Assembly: GCA_023376005.1 (NCBI GenBank)
Contig: CM042138.1
Coordinates: 99,295,491 to 99,359,490 of the forward strand
Length of the DNA: 64,000 bases
Direction of reading: 5' to 3'
From: Doryteuthis pealeii
Taxonomy: Eukaryota; Mollusca; Cephalopoda; Myopsida; Loliginidae
Every line of letters begins with the position of its first letter. Positions within the stretch are counted from its first letter, which is position 1. The notes beneath the pieces are model-generated. The model did not search any database and was not told where the DNA came from. It was given only the letters and a program-made list of their open reading frames with translations. Shown here piece after piece: positions 44,868 through 55,189 of the stretch. A program made the position numbers and the translations under genes.

Positions 44868-45560
44868 AGGGTAATCCCAAAGGTAAGGTCTCCAAAATAT
44901 TTAGAAATCACAGAAACATCTATAGGTATTTACCAACCCTCCGCACGAGCAGGATGTGACACAAGATCAATTTCTTAGGCAGAGTTTAACAGGTTTGAAT
45001 TCAGAGTTTTCCTTCTTCTAGACTGGTTGCCAAACCAAGGTTAAAGAGGCCAGTCTGCCCTACTATTTACCCATAGCTGGAGGGAGAATAAGTTGGATTC
45101 ATACCTTTCCCAAGTGTATTAGCACTATGTGAAATGCAAACACCTTCGATTTGTGTTTCCATGTCCCTATGATGGTAACCATTACACCACCATGTGCATC
45201 CTTCTATAGTCAATGATGTTTACATCATTTTAAAGTTTGAATATGTATCTCCATTTCGGTCAATGCATTTTTGTAGGCACAGTGGCAGTTTTTGTATGCC
45301 CATATCATACCAGTTCACTGCCATGTTATTGAACCTCGTCATCTTTGCCAACTCTCTATACAACTTGCGGACGTTTTTGACATCCATGCATGATTCACTA
45401 TACACTTCCATTAATTGGTGATGAACTTCACACTTAGCAGTAGCCACATGCACATTTACCCTGCATCCCTAGCACTTTGTGTAACCTTTCTTTTAAGACT
45501 ACTCTCATAATACAAAGAAAACTTGAGACAGTAAGTATAATGCAAAAGTGAGGTATTATT
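44868..45560 (-). pseudogene. Internally deleted mariner-type transposase relic, interrupted by a SINE
   Basis: A terminal-repeat-like CAAGGGTAATCCCAAAGG starts near 44867. On the minus strand 45453-45220 encodes a fusion of an N-terminal helix-turn-helix piece (VHHQLMEVYSESCMDVKNV) with a C-terminal piece (WYDMGIQKL...CIDRNGD). Both resemble mariner-family transposases, and the catalytic middle is missing. A SINE B copy (44925-45203) lies between the terminus and the coding piece. The other terminus was not found. Confidence 0.55.
44925..45203 (-). repeat. SINE family B with target duplication
   Basis: TCTATAG flanks both ends (44920-44926 and about 45203-45209), supporting retroposition into the transposon relic. 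Confidence 0.75.
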
Positions 45561-45579
45561 AAACAAATATACACATAAA

Positions 45580-45670
45580 AAGGGGTGGGGTCTGCCATAA
45601 GGGCAATAGGGTTGAACAATCATATAGGTGCTAGGGCTTGACTTGACCAACCGATTGATCAGCATAGTAG
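45580..45670 (+). repeat. Family C fragment
   Basis: AAAAGGGGTGGGGTCTGCC through GGTGCTAGGGCTTGACTTGA. Confidence 0.65.
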
Positions 45671-46320
45671 GAGCCTAACTGCACCAACTTCCTAACTTTA
45701 GGCTCAGTTCTGTATCCTTTGAGCCAAATTTACAAAGGCTCATGGGATTCAAAATAGATCTGAGTTTTCTTCTATTATTACAAAGCCAGACTGGGCAATT
45801 TGCCATACAAATGTCTAACATAATTTGTAGGAAAATTGCAAATCTTAATTGAATGTAACATCAGATCAGATTAACTCACTGGGCCATTAGAGTCCCTCCA
45901 ATGATTTTATAACAACATTAACTGTTCATCATTAGTTTTATATAAGGCATTCTACAATCTGGTAGCATTCAATTTTTTTAAAAACCATTTTCTAATTAAA
46001 TGCGACTCTTGCATCTAATGTAGTAACAATTAGCTGAAGTATTAATCGATGAAGGGTAAGCGGGCAAGACTTTGCGCAAGAATCTACTCTCTTAGTCACT
46101 GGGAACGCAGCAGCAGTTATACAGTACACAAGCCCACTCAGTCAGTGACATGTGACTATCAGATGACCAGCCCTAATGGAGAGTGTATCAGTTTATGTAT
46201 GTGCAGTAAGGGTCTCAACTGGTTAACAAATTACATCAAGTTGTGCAACTGGTTCTTGATCGATTTGGTTTAACAGCATGTCAACCTGTCTGGGGCTATT
46301 TTATGCCAAAAGGTAAACTG
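45670..46320. other. Unassigned stretch with a module copy
   Basis: 46025-46240 is GC-richer, with tRNA- or LTR-like texture but no confirmed structure. The shared module occurs at 46262-46312 (TTAACAGCATGTCAACCTGTC, GCTATTTTATGCC). Confidence 0.3.
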
Positions 46321-46618
46321 GGGCTGGGCAGTGGTCAGATTTATTTTAATGTTTTTTGAAAGATCTTTTAATATAAAATCGAGTAATTTTTTGATGCTGA
46401 ATATTGGATTTAGGGGTTGTTTTTTTGAGGGGTAGGTTTGGAGGATAAAGTTTAAGTTTACTTTTACTTCTCACAGAAATGATAAAACATCATCTATAAT
46501 CTGGTTCTTGATGTATGCAAAGTAACTGGATATGTTCCAGACAGACCTTGTATAACCAATGAACCAAAGTTCTATAATACTTAGATTCTTTTAAATATCT
46601 CTAGAGGTTATGTATTTA

Positions 46619-47161
46619 CAAGGGTTAGTCAAAAAGTAATGCCATTTTCTTTATTTCATGTGAAGTTTTTTTTTTATAAAACTAAGGCCTACATTGAGAC
46701 CCTAACGAGGCTCAGAGCAAGATTCTGACGAGTAACACACAACTTGCCAAACGACAATGTCCTCCTTCTGCATGACAATGCTTGATCACACACAAGCATC
46801 AGGACAAGGGAGAAAATTGCCTCAATTTGGGTGGACAACTTTACCGCACCCTCAATACTCACCAGATGTAGTGCTTTCAGAATATCATCTCTTTGGCCCC
46901 ATGAAAGAGGGTTTGAGAGGCAAATATTATTCCAGTGACGAGAAAGTGAAATCTGTAGTGACTAAATGGCTCAAAAAACAGTCAACAGAATTTTATGGGG
47001 CAGGGATACATACTCTCATTCAAAGGTGGAACATTGCTATGGAGAGAAGTAGGGATGTAATCCACAGAGGATCAGATGCATTTTGATGTATGATACATGT
47101 TCCTGTGTTGGTAATTATACTTGTCCTAAACAAAATGGCATTACTTTTTGACTCACCCTCG
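46619..47161 (+). mobile_element. Mariner element, internally deleted, with TA duplication
   Basis: Terminal inverted repeats of about 30 bases (AGTCAAAAAGTAATGCC core on both ends), flanked by TA (46617-46618 and 47162-47163). Only the 5' terminus and the C-terminal third of the transposase gene remain. Confidence 0.85.
46685..47086 (+). pseudogene. Mariner transposase, C-terminal remnant
   Basis: Frame pieces YIETLTRLRAR, LLLHDNA (with the second catalytic Asp), a stop, and after a frameshift QFGWTTLPHPQYSPD (third catalytic Asp in SPD), EYHLFGPMKEGLRGK and FYGAGIHTLIQRW. This is the usual order for mariner transposases, whose N-terminal DNA-binding half is missing here. The stop after HDNA, the frameshift and an S-D to S-E change in the EYHLF block mark it as dead. 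Length is about 130 codons against roughly 340 in intact members. Confidence 0.85.
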
Positions 47162-47484
47162 TATTATGTAACATACTCATTTTATATCATCTTCTATGGA
47201 TCTGTGTAGCTAGATCTGCTCTGGGCTGGGTGTTCTGTTATTTTCTTGGGGTTCTTCTTGACTTGATCTTGGAATGTCTTGTGTTGTTGCTTAGTACTTG
47301 ATTAATAGACACAAGACTTTGGTTTTTACTTAGAGCTTATATTTTATTTTATAAAACCCAGATTAAATCAAACACGGGAGATATGGCTTTTTGGATGAGA
47401 GACACCATTGCAGGTCTCACTTGTCCAGTCACACTGCCAAATCTAATATACTACCTATCAATTATGTAACGATTATTATTGATT

Positions 47485-47848
47485 GATTGATTTTAATGGC
47501 ATGTGAACCTGTCTAGGGTTATTTCATGTCTAGAGGTTAGGGAATCACATTCCTTGTACATTCATATTTACATTTTTATGTAATTGTATCTTAAGAGCTC
47601 TTTGACGAGATGAGGGTTGCACTATTAAATTCAAATAATTTTTAAACAGATCTATTTTACCCTTAGATACCAAAGAGTTACTTCTACTTAGAGTAGACCT
47701 GGGAGTAATGGCAATCCCGAAATCTCCAGAACAGGAGCTTCATCATCAGATGCAATTTAGTATCCTACTCAGAACATCTTTGTTTTTTGGGAGGGTGTTA
47801 CCCTTTTGCAGACGAGAGAGTCAATGTATTCTAAATTCCACTAAAAAG
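47485..47848 (+). repeat. Family C, diverged
   Basis: Module (TTTTAATGGCATGTGAACC..., TTATTTCATG), then ACTTAGAGTAGACCTGGGAG and GAAATCTCCAGAACAGG, GATGCAATTTAGTATCC. Confidence 0.65.
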
Positions 47849-47849
47849 G

Positions 47850-48187
47850 CAGTGATGCTGATAGCTTTTTGATTTAGTGTGTCCTGGGATGCACATATTG
47901 GCTTTGAATGAGTCCCTGGGAAATTTGATGGGTCCCGACTAAAGTTTCTTAATCAATTGTAGGGTTTTTATTTATGATCTGGGGAAACAGCTAAAGACGT
48001 CTAACTCCTACCTTGTAACCTATCCTATGTAATTCATTTCTAAGAAACAATTAAAATGTATTTACAATTAGCTTGAAATGGTGAAGGAAGAAAAAAGAAA
48101 AACACTGGGACACTTGGATATGAATTTAACTGCGTTCTTTCAGATTTTGGGCATCAGGGATGCAGGATGCGTACCTATCAGTATCTG
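47850..48187 (+). mobile_element. MITE family D, full length 338 bp
   Basis: CAGTGATGCTGATAG at left; CCTATCAGTATCTG at right. Best-preserved copy together with 17710-18047. Confidence 0.75.
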
Positions 48188-48289
48188 TGTATATACATAT
48201 ATATATATATATCTATCACCTATCAGTATCTGTGGGTTAGGTATTCAAAATCATAGAATTTTCTACTTATACTAAATAAAGACTTACAA

Positions 48290-48610
48290 TTGATAAGTGA
48301 AGACGAAAAGGACAAAAACAAGAATGAACTGCAATTGTATCGATGTATCCTTCACATGCTGTTTCTCAGACATTGTTCTCTTATTGCTCCTCACAGGATG
48401 GTGTCACTCATAGTAACCCAGTACAGACAGCTACCCACTTTTATGGCAGTTAGCAGAGTCATTATGCAAATCATGTGTCTCATGAGAATCGTGCAGTTTA
48501 TGCCAGTCAACTCCCCTGTGCACAGCACAGGTGATTTTATGTTGTTTAGGTTGGGCGGATTGGCTATGTCCACTATATTTATATGTAGCAGTATCATGGA
48601 ATAATTTAAT
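48290..48610. other. Unclassified GC-richer block open in several frames
   Basis: Open on both strands (plus 48290-48604; minus 48391-48597 and 48431-48625), with no recognisable domain. May be an exon or an unidentified repeat. Confidence 0.2.
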
Positions 48611-49135
48611 GGAATAATTCTGCATTTGAAAAATTATATATATTGGGATATCTTTATTTTATTTCTTATTAAATTTCAGCAATAACAACATATGGTTATA
48701 TTTGTATTTGTGTGCTAAGAAACCTTAAACACCTATACAAAAAAATGTGAATGTGATTCCCTAACCTAGGCATAAAATAGCCCTGGGTGAGTTGATATGC
48801 TGTTAAAATCAATCATATATTAATAGCATATGGAATATAAATACTGCAGTAAATCAGTATGATGTTTTGGTCAAAAGTATTTAAAAAAAAAACAGCATAA
48901 AAAAATGATAGATTTTCTGACTGGGATGTTTTCAACATAGTGTTGAAATAGTTTTATGGCTAAAATAAAGTATGAATATTGCATAAAATTATATTTAATA
49001 ACAAATGGAAGATGCATAACATTTAATAGCATATGGAAAATCAATGATTTTTTACCAAAGCATTAAAAAAAGAATACATTTTCTGACTGAAATGTTTCTA
49101 ACATTTGAAAATAGTGTTGAGATAGTTTTATGATT
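48610..49135. other. AT-rich stretch with a module fragment
   Basis: On the minus strand 48815-48760 is the shared module. Two similar segments, 48910-48955 and 49075-49125 (TTTTCTGACTG...TGTTGA.ATAGTTTTATG), form a short duplication. Confidence 0.4.
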
Positions 49136-49139
49136 TTAT

Positions 49140-49648
49140 TGTTATATACCCCTTAACATTGGATATATAAATGACGAGACAGAGTATGAGGGGTTCTTAC
49201 TTGTTTTCTTGTCTATCTACTTCGTCGATTGTCAACTTCTCTTGTGGGCTCTGCTGTTGGGTTGACTTCTTCTTTCTGGTTGGGTTGGGTATCTGTGCAT
49301 TCTTATTTTAATTAATCAACAAAACTTTGTTGTTTTTCTTTAAGTCTTTATTAAGAACAACCCCACCCCAGGACTTCATGGTGAGAATGACATCTTGTGA
49401 GCTGATAACAGCATCTTCTCTCAGCTAGTAACTGGTTGCAACTGACTAAAAATTGTCATACGCTTCTAATCATGTGTTTCCGGAAGGGGTTAAGTTGAGG
49501 ACATTACTTGTCAATTATAACCATAACGGTTACAGTAATTTTCCACAACTCTCTGAGTTGAATTTTATAACGACCCCCCCCCCCGATTCAAAATTTATCT
49601 AGCTACAGTACTTACATAATTCATAAGCTACCTATGAATTATGTAAGA
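49140..49648 (-). mobile_element. Solo LTR, family L, inverted relative to 22890
   Basis: Starts TGTTATATA and ends TATGTAAGA (mutated from TATATAACA), flanked by TTAT on both sides (49136-49139 and 49649-49652). Shares sequence along its whole length with 22890-23516 but is about 118 bases shorter. Confidence 0.75.
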
Positions 49649-49754
49649 TTATGACCAAAATAAAATATGTTCTGTTGCAGTAATACTCAATTTTTTGTGA
49701 GGAATTCCTTATTTAAGAGGTCCATGTTTGTGATTCAGTAGATGAGCTGAGACT

Positions 49755-49948
49755 TCAACTCAACCTAACCAAGGCTAAAGAACCCAGTCTGCCCTACTAT
49801 TTACAGTTAGCTGGGAGGGCGGGAGAAATGATGGGTTCATGCCTTTCCCCAAGGGTATTAGTGCAAAGTTAAATGCAAACAGCTCCATCCAGTTGTTGGG
49901 CTTGAATTACAGATTCTATTTCCTAAGATAAGCAAAATGCATGCCTCT

Positions 49949-49960
<12 letters not shown>
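49755..49960 (-). repeat. SINE family B, tail missing
   Basis: CAAGGCTAAAGAACCCAGTC through CTATTTCCTAAGATAAGC, minus orientation. Confidence 0.7.
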
Positions 49961-49989
<29 letters not shown>

Positions 49990-50168
49990 ATAATCCAAAT
50001 GACTGGTATGTAAGGGAGGATTCTATTTGGGATCATCAAAATCTCACTTTACAACCATACTGTAAGTGTATGGCGCAAACATATATATTCATACAAGGAT
50101 TTTTCTAAATCCCTAAGAGAGCTCAATGTATAATAACCCATAATTTAATCATATACAGAGCAATATTT

Positions 50169-50506
50169 AACTTTCAAAGAAAGAAAAACGTAAATTGTCA
50201 TTGTGTTATAGATTTATTTCAACCAGAAACTCAAAATGAGTCTAGCCTCTTCAGACATATTTATAAATATAGGGAATCTCAGAAAATTCATACACCAGAA
50301 TTAAGTGTTCTCATACACTCATATAAGAAAAAAAAATGTTCTCTTATATGAGCGTATGAGAACACTTAATTCTGGTGGATGAATTTTCTATTGAGATTCC
50401 CTATATTTGTAAAATCTGTCTGAAGAGGCTAGTCTCATTTTCAGTTTCTGGTTGAAATACATTTATAACAGGATGACGGTTTTTTAAGTCTTTCTTTCTT
50501 TGAAAG

Positions 50507-50508
<2 letters not shown>
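50169..50508. repeat. Long inverted repeat with hammerhead-like cores
   Basis: Arms 50169-50329 and 50341-50508, about 160 bases each, with a loop of only about 11 bases. The right arm carries CTGAAGA (50420-50426) and GAAATAC (50454-50460). The left arm carries the same on the other strand (TCTTCAG 50248-50254). A (TA)n of about 53 bases follows directly (50507-50559). Confidence 0.7.

Positions 50509-50559
<51 letters not shown>
50507..50559. repeat. (TA)n microsatellite
   Basis: About 53 bases. Confidence 0.9.
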
Positions 50560-50560
<1 letters not shown>

Positions 50561-50810
50561 CTAAGATGCACCAGATCTGTTTCTGGCAATTTAAGCAACA
50601 TAAAACAACTAATCAATTTTTTAGAAAATGCATGACATAGCATCATATATCATTTCTTTAGTTGCAAGTCACTGCAACCTAATCATAAATATTCAAATAG
50701 TCCCCACTCCAATTCTTTACCTCCTTTTCTAAAGAGCTTAGTGGTAAAATAAATAAATAAACTTAGTGGCAAAGTTCAGATTTCATTAGACAAAAGTTTG
50801 GCAAGAAGAT

Positions 50811-51009
50811 GGTTTGGTTTGGTTTCTTTATTTAATGACATATCAACCTTCATGGATAATTTAAAGCCACAGCTATCCTTGTAGAAGAACAGTAGTGATA
50901 CTATTGAACCGATAGCTGGGGAGATGAGGGGATTCATACTTTTCTCAAGGGTAATTATCCAAAAGTGAACATAATAATGTGACTGGAGTTTGAATCTGCT
51001 TACTACAAT
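50811..51009 (+). repeat. Repeat interrupted by a LINE insertion, left part
   Basis: Contains the module (TTTAATGACATATCAACCTTC) and GAACCGATAGCTGGGGAGAT. Continues after the insertion at 51598 (GTTGCAGTCCAACATG). Related to 3918-4130. Confidence 0.55.
50953..51009 (+). repeat. Target site duplication, left copy (57 bp)
   Basis: Matches 51541-51597 at 56 of 57 positions (AATTATCCAAAAGTGAAC...CTTACTACAAT). Confidence 0.85.
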
Positions 51010-51460
51010 AGAAGTGCTGGAACGAGCAAACATAAACAGCATACCTGCCATCACCTGCGAGAGACGCCTGTGCTGGTTTGGCCATGTCAGGAGGATGAAC
51101 AAAGGCTGCATCCCCAAAGACCTACTGTATGGTGAACTAGTGGAGGGCACCCGACCAACAGGGAGACCACGCCTACACTTCAAAGATGTCTGCAAGAGAG
51201 ACCTGAAGACATGCCACATCGACAGACACGTGGGAGGCTTGTGCAGAAGACCGTGCAACCTGGCACCTCCTCGTCAAACAAGGAACAAAAAGAAGTGAAG
51301 AGAGAGGAAAAAAGCTGCCACAGAAAAGAGAGCTAAAAGAAAGGAGAAACATCAGCACCCCCAACACCTACAGAAAGCATCACGTTTTGTTTGCAGCCAT
51401 TGCACCAGAGACTGCCATTCAAGAATTGGTCTGTTCAGCCACTCATGTAGCTGTAAGTGA
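51010..51460 (+). pseudogene. LINE ORF2 C-terminal tail with zinc-finger-like end
   Basis: EVLERANINSIPAITCERRL, CWFGHVRRMNKGCIPKDLLY, GELVEGTRPTGRPRLHFKDV and CKRDLKTCHIDRH are read in one frame. After a +1 shift near 51228 come TWEACAEDRATW and KRAKRKE, and then CSHCTRDCHSRIGLFSHS before a TGA at 51458-51460. RRL.W.GHV.RM, PTGRP and the final Cys/His cluster are typical of the region after the RT in jockey-like LINE ORF2 proteins; clade not determined. A different subfamily from 28655 and 38310. One or two frameshifts make it non-functional, but it is the best-preserved LINE tail here. Confidence 0.8.
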
Positions 51461-51469
51461 GAGAGAGAG

Positions 51470-51501
<32 letters not shown>

Positions 51502-51540
51502 ACTACGCCATCATCTAAAATAAGCGGAAGGTTGCCAACC
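51010..51540 (+). mobile_element. 5'-truncated LINE insertion
   Basis: 531 bases between the two 57-bp duplications. Contains only the ORF2 tail, a (GA)n, about 30 As (51471-51500), and about 40 further bases ending GGTTGCCAACC. Confidence 0.8.
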
Positions 51541-51597
51541 AATTATCCAAAAGTGAACATAATAGTGTGACTGGAGTTTGAATCTGCTTACTACAAT
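51541..51597 (+). repeat. Target site duplication, right copy (57 bp)
   Basis: See the left copy; a single A/G difference. Confidence 0.85.
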
Positions 51598-51649
51598 GTT
51601 GCAGTCCAACATGTTAACCAGTACGCCACTAGGCAATACCCTGTTATAA

Positions 51650-52310
51650 GGGTTAAGTGCTAATGGCAACCATCAGTTCAAATATGTTATAATGTTGTAA
51701 TTTTGATATTAAGTATGGCTAAAAAAAATTTTTTTTTTAAACATGAATTAAAATTCAACAAAACTTAGCGAAAAATGAATTAAACTTAACATAATTTTTC
51801 CTGTTTTATGAAGAAGAAGAATAATAAAAAAAATCACATATGAAAATCATTTGTTTTACAGTTTTTAAAACAGGAGAATTTTATAAATTAAAATCAGTAT
51901 CCGTGAAAATGGCACATTTTTGTTGTTTTTGTTTTTTTCTCCATTGAAGATGGTCTTTTTGACGTGATTTATTTTATTGTCATAATTAATAAATTCATAG
52001 AATTATATTTATATGTAATTTAAGCTTAAGGAAAAATATTAAAACAAGTTACAAATTCAATTTTTTTCTGCAAGTTTGAAGAAAAGGTGGAGGTGCTGTC
52101 GTACCAAAATTTTGGCAATACCTATTTAATATTCTTATTCTAGTTATGATGAATATAAAATCAGAGCAATGGAAAATGGTTAGTATTTTTAATTGCATTC
52201 TATAGCTTCAAATCTAACACAATTCAAAAAGTTCTAGCTATTCTGTATGTCAGAAACCATAATGCAAATTCATAAAAATCAGATTTAAAAAAAAAAAAAG
52301 TGGTAGAAAG
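51650..52310. other. AT-rich unassigned stretch
   Basis: No gene or element recognised. Confidence 0.35.
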
Positions 52311-52316
52311 AGTTCA

Positions 52317-52505
52317 TCATCATCAGGTCACATTGACAGCACAGATTTCCATAGCTCTCTTGCCACATCCCTATCAGTCATAGCCCCTGGCAGGTCTTTC
52401 TCACAGCATCCAGAAAACCTCAGTAGAATGTGCCCCTTGTTGATCCACATGTAGGGCAATGCGAGTTGTGTTTGTCTATTAAGGTTTGGAGCGGGGGGCC
52501 TTGCT
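52317..52505 (-). pseudogene. LINE ORF2 extreme C-terminus fragment
   Basis: On the minus strand LNRQTQLALPYMWINKGHI, then KDLPGAMTDRDVARELW, and a stop after SVLSM, followed by GATGATGATGAA-type 3' sequence. AM.DR..W-like endings are common at LINE ORF2 C-termini; the tryptophan expected after DRDV is changed. Short, so moderate confidence. Confidence 0.45.
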
Positions 52506-52771
52506 CCCAAACTATAGGCTTGTACTCATGTGTATATAGCCCTTTATAGACCCTACCCAAATGGGTAATATACAGTAAGTAACTCTTCTATTCTATAAGA
52601 ATTCTTTCTTCTCTTATGTCTCTTCTTCTCACTTTCTCAACCAAACTTTTGGCTTCTCATGAAGATTATAACCACTGGGCTACCAATCGACATGCATTTA
52701 ACATACAGGCCAATAATTAACTTTGTACACTTTGTTAAATTTCACATTTCTATCCAATTATAATTTGCAGC

Positions 52772-52938
52772 ATGCGGAAGAGGAAGGAACTAATTATTAC
52801 TTATCTGTAACCTGTCGAATTATTGATCTCGCACAAGTCTACAGGCCAACAGACAAGGGCAGCACGGAAAAGCACTTTGGATTATCTATCAATTTCCAAT
52901 TAGAATTATTCTCACGGATTTCGTCTGCTGAGGTGACA
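52772..52938 (+). other. Candidate host exon
   Basis: Preceded by a pyrimidine-containing acceptor TATAATTTGCAG|C at about 52760-52771. Open through HAEEEGTNYYLSVTCRIIDL..., with balanced codon composition unlike the AT-rich flanks. A weak donor GAG|GTGACA ends it. No domain recognised and no partner exons found, so it may be chance. Confidence 0.25.
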
Positions 52939-53438
52939 AGTTCATTTAAGACACATTTATTTTGCAAGTATAAATTCTATTAAAAGGACAGAAGAATCTT
53001 TTTTTATTTAATTAAATTTTTTTTATTGATTTAATTATTCATCTATTTATTTTTAAAATAAATAATCTTCAAACATATAAATTACCTTTATAAAAGCTGA
53101 GACGTTATCTGAATTTCTTCGAGGTAATGAGCTCAATATAATTGGAGGTGAAGTTTGTATTAACTTTTTTTTTTTTTTTTACTGAACAAGGATGAAGCCT
53201 CAATCTTTAGTCTGCTACTCAACCACTTAGTATAATTGTTATTGTAACTTGGTTCTTGAATTCTAAGAACCCAGAAGTACCAGTTCTGCTATTCTGTAAG
53301 GAAAATGGAAGTACTGGTTCTACCAGTACCATTGTTATTTGTCAATAAAAAGGTGGTAGGACTCTCTCTCTCTCTCACATACACAATCTGACTAGAGTAT
53401 TGTGTCAAAGTTATCACAGTCACCTTCTAAATATTATA

Positions 53439-53440
53439 TG

Positions 53441-53481
<41 letters not shown>
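53439..53481. repeat. (TA)n microsatellite
   Basis: About 43 bases. Confidence 0.9.
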
Positions 53482-53484
<3 letters not shown>

Positions 53485-53644
53485 TTCTCATCTCCTAATG
53501 GGTTAAGCACTTTGGAAGGGATTTTGCTGACAATCGCCAACTAAGCTTAAAAAGGCAATGCTCTCCTATGGATGGAACACTCTGGCGACCGTTACATATA
53601 TACAGATGTATGTATCTATCAGTTAAATTCCCCCTCCCAGTTTG

Positions 53645-53725
53645 TAGGTGATGATGGCCGAGTGGTTAAGGAGGCTGACTGATGATGAATCGATCAGGTT
53701 TCCGTCCCGGATGAAGGTAACCAGC
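53645..53725 (+). repeat. tRNA-like pseudogene or SINE head (Ser/Leu type)
   Basis: GATGGCCGAGTGGTTAAGGA is a good box A of a class II tRNA, but the following region does not fold into a full tRNA and box B is poor (GGTTTCCGTCCCGG). Confidence 0.5.
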
Positions 53726-53729
53726 AAAT

Positions 53730-54940
53730 GTCTAGCCACACTGAATAGACATGATACGTCAAAACACAGTGTTTGTGAATGAATATATATATATAGGCAA
53801 CAAAATTTCAATATTGGAGAGTTTGGTAATGATACCTAATTATATAATGTTTCACCTGTATTTTGGTTTATAAAAAATTGTTGGGAGTGTACTTGTATAT
53901 AAGTTATACTGCATCAATTGTGTACCAATAATAGAACAGCAGCATGTTAATCCTACAAGGTGTGGAGTTAATTCCTCAAAGTTCTGTGGTTTATGGCCTT
54001 GTGCCAAACTTGCATTTGTTCAAAAATATGTATAAAACCACTTGCTATACAACAATGATTAATGTGCATATCCCCACACCCCAGCGACTGCTAGGGATTT
54101 CATTCTACAGTCTTATACGGACATGGCCTACAGCCAAACTTGCCTTTGTCTAATAAAATTCTATAAGAACTTTATAGGCCAATATAACAGAAATGGTAAC
54201 AATACCCACCCCCTTCACAAAACCTACAAACTCATATTCTACAAATGGGCCATATTTTACTAGATCTTTATGAGCCATTTAAAATGTTTCACACTTCAAT
54301 TAAAAATATGCATTTGTGATAAATAATTTCTTAGCAAAAATCAAAATCCAATCTCCATAAGGCTGGTGGTTGTGGAGGGGGATTTAGAGAGAGAAAGTTA
54401 GCCTAAGGCAATGAAATATAGGTATTATACCACAGATTACAGGCTGAATCACACCAGTTTTTGTGCTTAAGCCAAAAGGAATTGATTTCCTTGGTCAGCA
54501 TGTAAATATCTCCAGATTCTCCATACCCCCAATCCCCAGATTCTCCAGATCTCCCATACCCAGATCTCCAGATCCTCCATACCATCTCACTTGCATTTAC
54601 AACTACAAGTTCTATTATGTGGCACCAACAATGCACTCAATACCAGAAAATTTAAGGAGTCTCAATATTTGCTTTGAGGAAATTATAAAACTTTCTTCTT
54701 TTTTTTCTTCATTTTTCTGTATTCTAATCTAAAAATTAAAAAAATTCCTACACAGCATTTTTTCAATTTACGTTTTCCAACAAATTAAAACAAGTTCAAT
54801 TTATTTTTATTCAATTAAAAATGATATATTGAAAAGTTCATAAAATTGTTATTTTAACAATTTCCTGTGCAACAAGACCCAGTACTTCAATCTCAGTACA
54901 GTTATATGGCAGATAAAACTGTACAATAGGCAGCAGAGTA
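53730..54940. other. AT-rich stretch with a small internal tandem
   Basis: 54505-54585 has repeats of CCAGATTCTCC/CCAGATCTCC. No gene recognised. Confidence 0.35.
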
Positions 54941-54944
54941 GGTA

Positions 54945-55080
54945 GAATGGCCTATTATCAGTATCAGCCAGATAGAGAGGGAGTCTATCCCCTTTTTCAC
55001 TAGCACGAGACCAGGGAGATTGTTTTTGTGTTTGGGGTGGAGTGCCACACCTACCATCAGCTCCCCACTTTACCACACCT
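54945..55080 (-). repeat. SINE family A, 5' truncated
   Basis: Minus copy from GTGTGGTAAAGTGGGGAGCT to GGCTGATACTGATAATAGGC; no tRNA-like head. Confidence 0.75.
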
Positions 55081-55189
55081 TCTCTACAACACTTTGGTTG
55101 GGCAACCACTCTAAAAAAGAGATAAGCTCTGTTGTGGGAATTAGAAAATGTAAACTGTATCCCCTGCAGAGGGGTAAGACAATCTCTAA

